A DNA stretch of 64,000 bases, taken from Planctomycetota bacterium. GTDB lineage: Bacteria > Planctomycetota > Phycisphaerae > Phycisphaerales > SM1A02. The translations under genes were made by a program, and so were the position numbers. This document shows positions 49,911 through 59,231 of this stretch, in pieces (positions within the stretch are counted from its first letter, which is position 1; each line of letters starts with the position of its first letter). Where the stretch lies: positions 1 to 64,000 of the forward strand of contig JAAERN010000100.1 of assembly GCA_024230295.1 (NCBI GenBank), read 5' to 3'. The notes beneath the pieces were generated by a model. The model was not told the origin of the DNA, made no database searches, and saw nothing but the letters and a program-made list of their open reading frames with translations.

Positions 49911-51344
49911 ATGGCAACCACACGAACCCGCACTGATCACGACTCGATGGGAGAACTTCAGGTCCCCATCGATGCGATGTACAGCGCATCGACACAACGG
50001 GCCGTGCAGAACTTTCCGATTTCAGGACGGTCTGTGTCGTGGGAGATCATTCATGCCTTTGCAATGCTGAAAAAGGCCGCAGCTGAGACGAACAACGAAC
50101 TTGACAAACTCGACGCCAAGCGAACCCGGATGATCGTCAAGGCGTGCAGCACGATCGCCAAAGCACTGGAAAATCCGGCGACGCGCCCGGACATGATGAA
50201 GAACTTTCCGGTCGACATCTTCCAGACGGGATCCGGAACATCAACAAACGTCAACTTCAACGAAGTCGTTGCCAACATAATCTCGGTATCCGCCGGAAAG
50301 AAGCTCGGATCATTCGCACCGGTGCACCCCAACGACCATGTAAACATGGGCCAATCGTCAAATGACACATTTCCGACTGCGGTTCAGATCGCAGCGGCGA
50401 GCCACATCAAGAAAGTCATGGTGCCGGACATCAAGAAGCTCGCTGCTGCCTTACATCGCAAGGCGAAGCAGTTCGACACCATTGTCAAAATTGGCCGCAC
50501 CCATCTGCAAGATGCGACACCCATCCGGCTTGGGCAGGAGTTCAGTGGTTTCGCCTCGCAGATGGACTTTGGGGTCGAGCGTGGGCTTAAGGCGGTACAG
50601 TCGCTCGCGGCGAATCTTCCCATCGGTGGCACCGCCGTGGGAACCGGTATCAACACGCATCCGAGGTTCGCCTCACTCGTCGCAAAGCGACTCTCCAAAG
50701 AGATCGGTGTCCGATTCCGTGAGGCCGCGAATCACTTCGAAGCGCAGGCCTCCAGAGATTGCGTCGTTGAAGCTCATGGCGACTTGCGTACCATCGCCAT
50801 CAGCCTCTCAAAGATCGCCAGTGACATCCGTTTCATGGGATCCGGCCCTCGCTGTGGAATTCACGAGCTCGAACTTCCGGCGATCCAGCCCGGTTCGTCG
50901 ATCATGCCCGGCAAGGTAAACCCGGTACTCGTTGAGTCGGTTATGCAAGTCGCGATGAAGGTCTCTGGTAATGATGTCACCATTGGCATCGGTGGCTTCG
51001 GCGGGGCGGGATCGCTCATGGATCTCAACGTCGCCCAGCCGATGATGAGCGATTGCCTCCTCGAGAGCATCAAGATCATCGGCAATGTGTCCCGGCTCTT
51101 CGCCGAGGATTGCGTCAAGGGAATCAAGGCCAACCGCAAGGCGATCAAACAGACCGTGGAACAGAGCCTCATGCTCGGCACGGCGCTCGCGCCTGTAATT
51201 GGCTACGACCAAGCCTCAAAAATCGCAAAGGCCTGCTACAAGAGTGGGCAAACGATTCGAGAGTACTGCCTTGAGCATGACATTCTGCCCGCGGCAGAGC
51301 TCGACAAACTGCTTGATGTCACTTCGATGACGTACCCGCACTGA
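49911..51344 (+). CDS. fumC: Fumarate hydratase class II
   Basis: Interconverts fumarate and malate in the TCA cycle; iron-free. 477 residues from ATG 49911 with AGGAG 9 nt upstream. Signatures are DIFQTGSGTSTNVNFNEV (substrate loop), NMGQSSNDTFPTAVQIA, RTHLQDATPI, and the fumarase/aspartase signature GSSIMPGKVNPV with its catalytic Ser. SGNDVTIGIGG, where canonical FumC reads GNDxxI, confirms the superfamily. Could also be tested as aspartase, but the motifs favour FumC. Confidence 0.93.
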   Translation: MATTRTRTDHDSMGELQVPIDAMYSASTQRAVQNFPISGRSVSWEIIHAFAMLKKAAAETNNELDKLDAKRTRMIVKACSTIAKALENPATRPDMMKNFPVDIFQTGSGTSTNVNFNEVVANIISVSAGKKLGSFAPVHPNDHVNMGQSSNDTFPTAVQIAAASHIKKVMVPDIKKLAAALHRKAKQFDTIVKIGRTHLQDATPIRLGQEFSGFASQMDFGVERGLKAVQSLAANLPIGGTAVGTGINTHPRFASLVAKRLSKEIGVRFREAANHFEAQASRDCVVEAHGDLRTIAISLSKIASDIRFMGSGPRCGIHELELPAIQPGSSIMPGKVNPVLVESVMQVAMKVSGNDVTIGIGGFGGAGSLMDLNVAQPMMSDCLLESIKIIGNVSRLFAEDCVKGIKANRKAIKQTVEQSLMLGTALAPVIGYDQASKIAKACYKSGQTIREYCLEHDILPAAELDKLLDVTSMTYPH

Positions 51345-51378
51345 ATGCGACTGGATCCAGCCTCGGTTTCAGATCGAA

Positions 51379-51993
51379 TCACCAACGCATCCACCCCGCC
51401 ACCGTCGCGAGAGGAAATGCCGGAATACCCTTGTCGCTGAGTATGTGACGGTAACCCTCAGATGGATGGATCCATGGATCCGTACTTGTGACGATCGCCA
51501 CGGACGGCAGGTCCGCCACCTGCTCGATAATCCACCCACCAAGCCCAGCTCCCTCAAGCCGCACGTCATGGCAACCGATCGTTTCGAGCAGTCGGCCAAA
51601 ATCATTGACCTCCAAAGGCCCCAACGAACACGCACCCGGGGCACCGTCATGCCCTCGCAGGCACGGAATCAGAATCCGCTGAGTACTCGGCAGCAACTCA
51701 CGAGCTCGCTCGAGCATCGACAGCGGCGCGTCTCCCCAGTTATGAACAAGCACCGTCACCGCACCGTCACCATCACCGGAAATATCCCACACAGGAAGAT
51801 CCAGCCCGTCTCGCGTTCGCAACAGCCATCGCTCACAATTCATCCCCGCCTCATCCGGATCGAGGGGGTTTCCAGCAGCTAAAGCTCGCCCCGCTGCACC
51901 GCCGGGCGGCCGCTTCGCGTAACGCATCAACGCCGCGCAGCCGATGACAAGCCACAGCACCACCGCAATCAAAAAGAGACCAAGCAATCCCAT
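51379..51993 (-). CDS. Membrane-anchored, truncated alpha/beta-hydrolase-like protein
   Basis: 204 residues: an N-terminal membrane helix (MGLLGLFLIAVVLWLVIGCAA), then an alpha/beta-hydrolase core with GAVTVLVHNWGDAPLSMLERA (oxyanion region) and LRGHDGAPG. The nucleophile elbow reads LEGAGLGGWI, so the usual GxSxG serine is replaced by a glycine-rich GAGLG. The chain ends soon after the acid position, without a clear catalytic His. It is either an inactive relative or a truncated gene. Divergent from the paa cluster by 50 nt. Confidence 0.7.
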   Translation of the reverse strand: MGLLGLFLIAVVLWLVIGCAALMRYAKRPPGGAAGRALAAGNPLDPDEAGMNCERWLLRTRDGLDLPVWDISGDGDGAVTVLVHNWGDAPLSMLERARELLPSTQRILIPCLRGHDGAPGACSLGPLEVNDFGRLLETIGCHDVRLEGAGLGGWIIEQVADLPSVAIVTSTDPWIHPSEGYRHILSDKGIPAFPLATVAGWMRW

Positions 51994-52043
51994 AAGCGTC
52001 CGATGGTAGCCGCCCTAAGCACCTTCACTACCATGGGGTCTCC

Positions 52044-52469
52044 ATGAAAGCCTCGCTCCAAACCGGAAACACCGCCGAAGTCGAAGTCCACGTCACTGAA
52101 GACATGTGTCCAGCATTCGATGGAGTCATCGTCCACCGCGTCTATTCGACGTGGTCGATGGCCCACCATATGGAGCTGGCCGCGAGAAAGGTGCTCGCCC
52201 CCCACTTGGACTCGGACGAGGAGGGCATCGGAGAACACCTGTCCATCGACCATATCGCTCCAGCCGTGCTCGGCACAACTGTCCACGTCCGTGCCGAGGC
52301 CGTCGAATTGGTGGGCGATCGGGTGACCTGCGAGGTCACAGCATGGGAGGGTGATACCCTGCTCGGCCGCGGGCGGCAGGTGCAGCGGGTGCTGCCGAGG
52401 GCCGCCCTCGACCGGATCATCGATCGGGCCGCACAGCGGCGCTGCGTGGAAGGGAGCGAAGGATCATGA
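52044..52469 (+). CDS. Hot-dog thioesterase, fluoroacetyl-CoA-thioesterase-like
   Basis: 141 residues. The fold is suggested by AEVEVHVTEDMCPAFDGVIV, STWSMAHHMELAARKVLAPHL (helix over the sheet), EHLSIDHIAPAVLGTTVHVRA and GDRVTCEVTAWEGDTLLGRGRQ, the FlK-like pattern. As first gene of the paa cluster it may play the PaaI role, releasing CoA from dead-end acyl-CoA intermediates. The stop overlaps the next ATG (ATGA). Specific substrate unknown. Confidence 0.8.
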   Translation: MKASLQTGNTAEVEVHVTEDMCPAFDGVIVHRVYSTWSMAHHMELAARKVLAPHLDSDEEGIGEHLSIDHIAPAVLGTTVHVRAEAVELVGDRVTCEVTAWEGDTLLGRGRQVQRVLPRAALDRIIDRAAQRRCVEGSEGS

Positions 52470-53242
52470 GTGAGCCATCACATCTGCTTACGGAAGTTGA
52501 CCGGCACGTCGCCGTCATTCGAATCAACAGGCCAAAGGTACTCAACGCGCTCAACCTCGAACTTATGCAGGATCTCGCAGCCCTCATGGAGCAGTACGAC
52601 GCGGACGACTCCATCCGCGTCATCTTGCTGGCCGGATCACAGCGTGCCTGGGCGGCCGGCGCAGACATCAGCGATATGGCGACTGCGACCCGCGCGGATA
52701 TGGAAAGCCGCGATCAGTTTGCCCAGTGGAACCGCATCAAGGCGATTCGAAAGCCGATCGTCGCCGCTGTCAGCGGATTTGCACTCGGCGGCGGGTGCGA
52801 ACTCATGATGCACTGCGATGTCGTTGTGTGCAGCGAAAATGCCAAAATCGGCCAGCCCGAAATCAACATCGGCGTCATGCCAGGCGCTGGAGGAACCCAG
52901 CGTTTGACCCGCGCTGTCGGCAAGGCGGTCGCCATGGACATCGTTCTGTCCGGTCGGTTCCTCTCCGCCAAAGAGGCGATGATCTTTGGGCTCGTCAGCC
53001 GCGTCGTACCGAAGGAGCACTGGTTCGACGAAGCCATGAATGTGGCTCAGACCATTGCCACAAAGGCCCCGATATCACTGCGCCACGCCAAAGAGTCGGT
53101 CCTCAACGCCGATGAGATACCACTCAATGATGCGCTTGGCCGCGAACGTGAACTCTTCTACATGCTCTTTGACACCGAAGATCAGTCGGAGGGCATGAGC
53201 GCCTTCCTCGAAAAACGACGTCCCTCCTTCACCGGAAAGTAG
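52466..53242 (+). CDS. paaF: Enoyl-CoA hydratase, probable PaaF
   Basis: 258-residue crotonase. Oxyanion-hole parts are WAAGADISDMA and GFALGGGCELMMHCDV. Both catalytic glutamates are present, in GGGCEL and in QPEINIGVMPGAGGTQRL. In phenylacetate catabolism PaaF hydrates 2,3-didehydroadipyl-CoA. Position right before PaaG and PaaH supports this. Coupled to the upstream thioesterase by ATGA. Confidence 0.88.
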   Translation: MSEPSHLLTEVDRHVAVIRINRPKVLNALNLELMQDLAALMEQYDADDSIRVILLAGSQRAWAAGADISDMATATRADMESRDQFAQWNRIKAIRKPIVAAVSGFALGGGCELMMHCDVVVCSENAKIGQPEINIGVMPGAGGTQRLTRAVGKAVAMDIVLSGRFLSAKEAMIFGLVSRVVPKEHWFDEAMNVAQTIATKAPISLRHAKESVLNADEIPLNDALGRERELFYMLFDTEDQSEGMSAFLEKRRPSFTGK

Positions 53243-53250
53243 CCCAGACC

Positions 53251-54057
53251 ATGACAACCGCCACCGAGCTCACCACTCTGACACTTACTGTCGCCGACCA
53301 CGTCGCCACGATCGCGATCAACAGGCCCGACGTGCTCAATGCATTCAACGACGACCTCAGCGGCGAATTCATCGACACGCTCAAGGCGGTCGGCCGCGAC
53401 GATGATGTTCGGGTCGTCGTAATCACAGGATCAGGCCGCGCTTTCAGCAGTGGGCAAGACCTCGGTGACCTCGAAGCCAAGTATGTGCCAGGGCATGTCC
53501 CTGCGATGGGGAACGACCTCAAGAAACGCTACGACCCCTGGGTCAAACTCATTCGCACCATGGAGAAGCCCGTGATCGCCGCAGTCAACGGCGTCGCGGC
53601 TGGCGCCGGGTGCAGCCTCGCACTGGCATGCGACATGCGAATCGCCTCGGAACACGCCAAGTTCATCGAAGTGTTCGTCAATGTTGGTCTCGTCCCTGAC
53701 TCAGCAAGTACATGGACACTGCCTCGCCTTGTCGGCCTCGGCCGCGCGATGGAACTGTGCATGACCGGCCGCCCGGTCAAGGCCGACGAAGCACTTGCAA
53801 TTGGCATGGTCAATCAGGTCGTACCGGCCGATGAGTTGGAGACTGCTACTGCGGCGCTCGCGGGCCGACTTGCGTCGCTGCCGGGCAAGGCACTCTCGCT
53901 CACCAAGCGACTACTGAACGAGTCCTTTGAGCGAAACCTCACCGAACAGCTCGACGCAGAGTCCTTTGCGCAGGAGACAGCGGGAAAGACATCCGACCAC
54001 TTTGAGGGCGTCACCGCCTTTCTCCAGAAGCGGTCCCCCGCGTTCACAGGAAAGTAG
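53251..54057 (+). CDS. paaG: 1,2-epoxyphenylacetyl-CoA isomerase, probable PaaG
   Basis: 268-residue crotonase-fold isomerase turning ring-1,2-epoxyphenylacetyl-CoA into the oxepin. Typical PaaG blocks are SSGQDLGDLE, AAGAGCSLALACDMRIAS and FVNVGLVPDSASTWTLPRLVG. The PDSGSTW-like loop with its Asp replaces the hydratase Glu. It follows PaaF by 8 nt and precedes PaaH by 2 nt. Confidence 0.88.
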   Translation: MTTATELTTLTLTVADHVATIAINRPDVLNAFNDDLSGEFIDTLKAVGRDDDVRVVVITGSGRAFSSGQDLGDLEAKYVPGHVPAMGNDLKKRYDPWVKLIRTMEKPVIAAVNGVAAGAGCSLALACDMRIASEHAKFIEVFVNVGLVPDSASTWTLPRLVGLGRAMELCMTGRPVKADEALAIGMVNQVVPADELETATAALAGRLASLPGKALSLTKRLLNESFERNLTEQLDAESFAQETAGKTSDHFEGVTAFLQKRSPAFTGK

Positions 54058-54059
54058 CC

Positions 54060-55274
54060 ATGTCAACTGTTGGAATTCTCGGCGCCGGTGCTATGGGCGC
54101 AGGCATTGCACAGGTCGCCGCCTCCTCTGGATGGAGGGTGCGCCTTGTCGATCTCGATCTTCAAACCTGTGAGTCCGCCAAAACTGGCATTGTCAAACGG
54201 CTGACTCGCAACGTCGAAAAAGGCCGCATGAGTCAGGCCGAGGCAAACGTAGCAGCCGATCACATTCTGCCGTCTGGAGTAGTGGACCTCGCTGATTGCG
54301 AACTCTTCATTGAGGCGATTGTCGAGGACATCGACGTCAAGGTCGCAGCCCTGAAGCCGGTCATCGAAGTACTCCCCGCCGCTGCCATCATCGCAACGAA
54401 TACATCCTCACTTTCAGTCTCCGATATCGGCGATCGCATCGGATCCGCCGAGCGAACCTGCGGCATGCACTTCTTCAACCCCGCGCCGATCATGAAGCTC
54501 GTTGAAGTTGTTCGTGGAAACCGTACTGATGAGCACGTGCTCGACCGAGTCGAGGCCATCGCGACTGACTGGGGCAAGAAGGTCGCTCGATGCGCCGACA
54601 CTCCGGGATTCATCGTCAATCGAGTAGCGCGGCCGTACTACCTCGAAGCATTCCGCTGTCTGGAGGATGGTCTGGCAGACCCGCCCACCATCGATGCTGC
54701 CATGAAAACGATCGGTGGCTTCCGGATGGGCCCCTTCGAACTCACCGACTTCATCGGACACGACGTCAACACGGCGACCACTCGCAGCGTCTGGGAGCAG
54801 TGGAATCGCCCCTCGCGGCTCGCCCCAAGCGCTGTTCAGGAAGCAATGGTCGCTGAAGGGAACCTCGGCAGAAAGAGTGGCTGCGGCGTCTATAACTGGT
54901 CCGGCGAGTCGCCGGTCTGCGTACTTCGGCCGACCCAAGACGCTGCATCCGGAATCGGGGACATTGGACAACTTGCCGGTGAGCTTTGCGCAAAGGCAGT
55001 CAATGACGTCGAAAAACTCTCAAAAACGAACGATCGCCAGCAAGTCTGCTTCGCACGCATTCTCGCCGCTGTCATGAATGAAGCTTCGTGGGCCGTGCAC
55101 GATGGTGTAGCGGCGCAGGCCGACATCGATACTGCCATGAAGTTCGGCGTGAATTACCCCGAAGGGCCGTTCGCCTGGAGAGATCGCATCGGCAGTGACC
55201 TTGTCAACGAGATTCTTGCCGCGTTCGAATCGAGTTCTGGCAGCGGCAGATTCATCGAACCGCCGCCCACATGA
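54060..55274 (+). CDS. paaH: 3-hydroxyacyl-CoA dehydrogenase, probable PaaH
   Basis: 404 residues. NAD-binding GILGAGAMGAGIAQVAASSG at the N-terminus, SSLSVSDIGD, CGMHFFNPAPIMKLVEVVRG (catalytic His with the Glu partner), DTPGFIVNRVARPYY and the C-domain MGPFELTDFIGHDVN. A second C-terminal 3HCDH domain (~300-395) is present, and GVNYPEGPFAWRDRIG confirms the PaaH-like architecture (shorter than E. coli PaaH at 475). It oxidises 3-hydroxyadipyl-CoA. Confidence 0.9.
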   Translation: MSTVGILGAGAMGAGIAQVAASSGWRVRLVDLDLQTCESAKTGIVKRLTRNVEKGRMSQAEANVAADHILPSGVVDLADCELFIEAIVEDIDVKVAALKPVIEVLPAAAIIATNTSSLSVSDIGDRIGSAERTCGMHFFNPAPIMKLVEVVRGNRTDEHVLDRVEAIATDWGKKVARCADTPGFIVNRVARPYYLEAFRCLEDGLADPPTIDAAMKTIGGFRMGPFELTDFIGHDVNTATTRSVWEQWNRPSRLAPSAVQEAMVAEGNLGRKSGCGVYNWSGESPVCVLRPTQDAASGIGDIGQLAGELCAKAVNDVEKLSKTNDRQQVCFARILAAVMNEASWAVHDGVAAQADIDTAMKFGVNYPEGPFAWRDRIGSDLVNEILAAFESSSGSGRFIEPPPT

Positions 55275-55281
55275 CCTGACG

Positions 55282-55508
55282 CTATTCAAGGTGCTCGCGG
55301 TATTCCTCCAGCGTCGATGTGATCGGCATCGGCGACCATCGCGGCGCGTTCCTGCCATTTCACGGCCTCGGACCATTCCCGGATTGCTGCATACACCAGT
55401 GCTATCTCGACTTCCGCGCGGGGCGCGTCCTCGGGCATGATGTCCTGGCACCGAATTGCCGCTTCAAGCACCAAGTCCGAAGTAATCCCAAGGCTACGCC
55501 AGCGAAGA
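55282..55508 (-). pseudogene. Remnant of a TPR protein gene on the opposite strand
   Basis: In the gap between paaH and paaJ the minus strand encodes VLEAAIRCQDIMPEDAPRAE, then VYAAIREWSEAVKWQERAAM and VADADHID. After a frame change near 55300 it ends TLEEYREHLE and stops at 55282-55284. Without the shift the frame ends AGGIPRAP. The pattern is that of a C-terminal TPR unit (W-x-EAV-x-WQERA). No start or upstream part is found beyond about 55508, so it looks like a decayed gene end that the paa genes now flank. Confidence 0.45.
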
Positions 55509-55545
55509 CCCCCACAACTGAGCCGTCCCGTACAATCCGCCCTCT

Positions 55546-56760
55546 ATGACACGCCGAGCAGCCATCGTTTCCGCGCTTCGAACCCCGTTCGGCCGATATG
55601 GCGGCACCCTAAGCAGTGTCCGTCCGGATGATCTGGCCGCCCATGCCATCAAACATGCTGTTGAGAAGGCGGGGATCGACCCGGCCTCAATCGAAGATGT
55701 GTACCTCGGCGCAGCCAATCAGGCCGGCGAGGACAACCGCAATGTCGCCCGCATGGCCGCATTGCTTGCCGGACTTCCCGTCAGCGTGGGCGGCTGCACT
55801 GTCAATAGACTGTGCGCCTCCGGCCTCGAGGCCATCAACATTGCTGCGAGGATGATCGAAACAAATTGCGGCGATGTCTTCGTCGCTGGCGGCGTCGAGA
55901 GCATGAGCCGCGCTCCCTTCGTCATGGCCAAGGGCGAACGTGCCTTTGACCGATCGCTCAACGTCCACGACACGACCATCGGATGGAGATTCACCAACCC
56001 AGCGTTGGCTGCCATGCACCATCCATATGGAATGGGTGAAACGGCCGAGAATCTGGCAAGGCAGTACGCCATCAGCCGCGAGGATCAGGATCGCTTTGCA
56101 GTACTCAGCCAACAGCGGTGGACATTGGCAAACGAGATGAACCTCTTTGATGACGAGCTACTCGCAGTGGATGTTCCTCAGCGCAAGAAGGACCCGATTC
56201 ACTTCGATACCGACGAGCACCCACGACCAGACACAACCATGGAGACACTCGCACGGCTCCGCCCGGCATTTGCCAAGGATGACCAAGCGAGCGTGACAGC
56301 AGGCAATTCAAGCGGGGTCAACGACGGCGCAGCGGCACTTGTGCTCATGGAGGCCGAACTCGCCCGCAGCGAGGGCTTCGAAATTCTGGCCCTCGTCGGC
56401 CCATCGGCCTCCGCCGGCGTCGACCCTGCCACAATGGGTCTTGGCCCCGTGCCAGCCACACTAAAGGCGCTGGAGCGGGCTGGACGCACGATCGCCGATG
56501 TCGGTCTCTTTGAACTCAACGAAGCCTTCGCGGCTCAGTCTCTGGCCTGCATCCGCGAACTCGATCTGAATATTGACCAAGTCAACGTCAAGGGCGGCGC
56601 TATCGCCATCGGGCATCCGCTCGGCGCGAGCGGCGCCCGGATCGCAACCACGTTGGTCCATGAGATGAAACGCCGGGAGACGGGCCTCGGGATCGCTACA
56701 CTCTGCGTCGGCGTCGGACAGGGCCTTGCGACCGTGTTCGAGAACCCGGCTGCCCCCTGA
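55546..56760 (+). CDS. paaJ: 3-oxoadipyl-CoA thiolase, probable PaaJ
   Basis: 404 residues. Thiolase signatures: [15 protein letters not shown] with the acyl-accepting cysteine, [13 protein letters not shown] (Asn-Glu-Ala-Phe), [17 protein letters not shown] (catalytic His), and CVGVGQG near the C-terminus (catalytic Cys). The sequence resembles PaaJ/PcaF more than acetyl-CoA acetyltransferase by context: it ends the beta-oxidation part of the paa pathway, giving acetyl-CoA and succinyl-CoA. Confidence 0.88.
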   Translation: MTRRAAIVSALRTPFGRYGGTLSSVRPDDLAAHAIKHAVEKAGIDPASIEDVYLGAANQAGEDNRNVARMAALLAGLPVSVGGCTVNRLCASGLEAINIAARMIETNCGDVFVAGGVESMSRAPFVMAKGERAFDRSLNVHDTTIGWRFTNPALAAMHHPYGMGETAENLARQYAISREDQDRFAVLSQQRWTLANEMNLFDDELLAVDVPQRKKDPIHFDTDEHPRPDTTMETLARLRPAFAKDDQASVTAGNSSGVNDGAAALVLMEAELARSEGFEILALVGPSASAGVDPATMGLGPVPATLKALERAGRTIADVGLFELNEAFAAQSLACIRELDLNIDQVNVKGGAIAIGHPLGASGARIATTLVHEMKRRETGLGIATLCVGVGQGLATVFENPAAP

Positions 56761-56818
56761 GGCCCGGCGCCACTGGAAGGACCTCGAAAACAGGCATTTG
56801 TGAACAAGGATTTTGCGC

Positions 56819-57841
56819 ATGAGCGGCGCCGCCAACCCGGTTTCACCACCGGACATCACCATCGATTGTGACCCCGACAAACTCGCCGAGTTCGAGCAGC
56901 GCATCGCCGACGGCGTCCTGATTGAACCCGGCGACTGGATGCCCGAGGCGTACCGCGCCTTGATGCTCCGAATGGCCGAGCACCACGCCAACAGCGAGAT
57001 TATTGGTGCGCTCCCAGAGGGCGAGTGGATCACCCGCGCCCCGAGCATGCTTCGCAAGCTCGCCCTGATCGCCAAGGTGCAGGACGAAGTCGGCCACGGC
57101 CAGATGCTCTACCGCGTCTCGCAGGAACTCGGCAAGAGCCGCGATGACATGCTGCGTGACCTCATCACGGGTAAGACGAAGTACCACAACTGCTTCAACT
57201 ACCCGTGCCCGACTTGGGGCGACATCGCCATGATTCAGTGGCTCATCGATGGCGCCGCCATCATGAACCAGAAAACGCTCGCAGACGGCGCCTACGGCCC
57301 CTACGTGCGAACGATGAACCGCATCAACATGGAAGAGGCCTTCCACTTCAAGAGTGGCGAGGACATGGTTCTCACGCTGATGGGTGGAACCAAGGGGCAG
57401 CAGACGATGGGGCAGGATGCCTTCGACCGCTGGTGGCCCGTCGCTTTGATGTTCTTCGGCCCCGCCGACAAGCCAAACGCGGAACAACTTCCCGCCATGA
57501 AGTGGCGTATGAAGACCGAACGTAACACCTCGCTACGGCAGCGGTACGTCAATCGATTCGCCCCTGCCGCCATGGACATGGGCCTCGCCATTCATGTGTG
57601 CGAGAAGGACGCCGATGGCATCGTCACGTCGAAGAAGCCTGACGAAGCAATTGGGCTGAATGAAGAAACCGGCAACTGGAACTTCACGGAGCCGGACTGG
57701 GACGAATTCTGGCGAGTCATTCGTGGCAGCGGCCCATGCAATGCCCACCGCGTCGCGCTTCGTCGGTTCTCGTACGAGCAAGGTGCCTGGGTCCGCCGGG
57801 CCATCGGAACCGGAGCGGTGGCGACGCCACCGGCAGCTTGA
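56819..57841 (+). CDS. paaA: 1,2-phenylacetyl-CoA epoxidase, catalytic subunit PaaA
   Basis: Di-iron monooxygenase subunit that epoxidises phenylacetyl-CoA. 340 residues from ATG 56819 (AAGGA 8 nt upstream). Iron-site motifs are [14 protein letters not shown] and [13 protein letters not shown] (two ExxH). [20 protein letters not shown] is a PaaA-specific stretch, as is [18 protein letters not shown]. The TGA shares one base with the paaB ATG (TGATG). Confidence 0.94.
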   Translation: MSGAANPVSPPDITIDCDPDKLAEFEQRIADGVLIEPGDWMPEAYRALMLRMAEHHANSEIIGALPEGEWITRAPSMLRKLALIAKVQDEVGHGQMLYRVSQELGKSRDDMLRDLITGKTKYHNCFNYPCPTWGDIAMIQWLIDGAAIMNQKTLADGAYGPYVRTMNRINMEEAFHFKSGEDMVLTLMGGTKGQQTMGQDAFDRWWPVALMFFGPADKPNAEQLPAMKWRMKTERNTSLRQRYVNRFAPAAMDMGLAIHVCEKDADGIVTSKKPDEAIGLNEETGNWNFTEPDWDEFWRVIRGSGPCNAHRVALRRFSYEQGAWVRRAIGTGAVATPPAA

Positions 57842-58449
57842 TGTCGAAAGTACGCCAACAGGAACTGACCTTCAGCCATGATCTTCCGGAACCGACACCC
57901 GATTCCAAACATTGGGTGATCTACACCAGAAAGCGTGATGGCGCTCCCTACAAATGGGCCGGGTATGTCGACGCTCCAGATGTTGCGTTGGCGCTCCAAT
58001 TCGCGCGTGAGCACTACGGGCTGGACGAGGCCTGCATCGGAATCATTGCACACCAACACGAAGATGCATCGGATGGCGAGTATTCGCTGGAGCCACTGCA
58101 GCCAACCGATGCGGCCGGCGATGATGGTCAGGCGTGGACGGCATTCACGCTGGAGAGGCGCGGAGGCAATCATCAGACCGCCGGCACCGTCAACGCCTTG
58201 GACGCAGAGACCGCCATCGAGCGAGCCACTGCGGCGTTCGCCGGCCCAAAAGTTCGAAGCATTCGAGTCGTGCCATCGAATTGCATTCACGAGACCACCG
58301 AGTCCGAACTCACCATCTGGCGAACCCACGACATGACCTACAAACTCGCGAAGGGGTATGCCAAGGACGTTCGAGCCAAGTGGTCACGCTTCCGAGACGA
58401 AAAGACCTACGAGCAGTATCGCAAAGACGACATCGCCAAGCACTTCTGA
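57841..58449 (+). CDS. paaB: Phenylacetyl-CoA epoxidase subunit PaaB, tandem-domain form
   Basis: Structural or electron-transfer-related subunit. 202 residues versus ~95 in E. coli. Two similar PaaB-like units can be seen: HWVIYTRKRDGAPYKWAGYV with DAPDVALALQFAREHYG (~22-75), and AWTAFTLERRGGNHQTAGTV with NALDAETAIERATAAF (~97-150). A basic C-terminal extension follows (KLAKGYAKDVRAKWSRFRDE). Start ATG 57841 overlaps the paaA stop; paaC follows after 11 nt. Identity is supported by the A-B-C-D order. Confidence 0.85.
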   Translation: MSKVRQQELTFSHDLPEPTPDSKHWVIYTRKRDGAPYKWAGYVDAPDVALALQFAREHYGLDEACIGIIAHQHEDASDGEYSLEPLQPTDAAGDDGQAWTAFTLERRGGNHQTAGTVNALDAETAIERATAAFAGPKVRSIRVVPSNCIHETTESELTIWRTHDMTYKLAKGYAKDVRAKWSRFRDEKTYEQYRKDDIAKHF

Positions 58450-58460
58450 GAAACACACCG

Positions 58461-59231
58461 ATGACCATGCAGGACATGATGAAAGATCCGTTGGCGAACA
58501 TCGTGCTGATGCACGCCGATGACAAATTGATGCTCGGGCACATGCAGAGTGACTGGACCGGGCTCGCCCCGATTCTTGAAGAGGACATCGCCGCCTCCTC
58601 TATGTCTCAGGATGACCTCAGCCATGCGCTTGTGCTGTATGACCATCTCGCGGCGCGATTCGATCTGACCGCAGATGCCATCGCCTTCGAGCGAGACGCC
58701 GCCGACTACCGATGCTGCGACTTGATTACGATTCCCGACGAGTTTGACTGGGCGATCGCGCTGACGAAACGGTGGTTCGTCGCCACACTCACCGCACTGG
58801 GCGTCGACCGCCTCGCAACAATTGACGACGAAGACCTGTCCACTCGATGTAAACGTCTGATACCCGAGCAGGCCATCCATGTCCGGCATCTCTCCGAGTG
58901 GATGATCCGCCTTGGCAGCGGCACCGAGGAGTCTCGAAGTCGGATGCAGGCGGCCATCAACACTCTGGAATCTGACGCCGGCATGATGTTCGAACCGCCG
59001 GACCACAGCATCGATCCGGTGGACAGCTTCTGCTGCGGGCGCGAAGGCATCTTTCAGGAGTGGAAAACATCCTGTGAGGACACACTCCAGAGAGCCGGCC
59101 TCTCAGCGAATCTCGCGCTTCCCCCCGAATCCATGATTGGAGGACGGCGAGGCACACACGCAACCCACTTCACCGACCAACTGGCCGAGTTGACCGAGGT
59201 CCGCCGCGCCGAACCGGCACCGGCATGGTGA
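58461..59231 (+). CDS. paaC: Phenylacetyl-CoA epoxidase structural subunit PaaC
   Basis: 256-residue ferritin-like partner of PaaA that lacks the iron site. The opening LMHADDKLMLGHMQSDWTGL then APILEEDIAASSMSQDDLSH matches the PaaC N-terminal helices, and FERDAADYRCCDLITIP, VRHLSEWMIRLGSG follow. ATG 58461; the open frame further upstream lies over paaB and is a shadow. It overlaps paaD by 7 nt. Confidence 0.9.
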   Translation: MTMQDMMKDPLANIVLMHADDKLMLGHMQSDWTGLAPILEEDIAASSMSQDDLSHALVLYDHLAARFDLTADAIAFERDAADYRCCDLITIPDEFDWAIALTKRWFVATLTALGVDRLATIDDEDLSTRCKRLIPEQAIHVRHLSEWMIRLGSGTEESRSRMQAAINTLESDAGMMFEPPDHSIDPVDSFCCGREGIFQEWKTSCEDTLQRAGLSANLALPPESMIGGRRGTHATHFTDQLAELTEVRRAEPAPAW

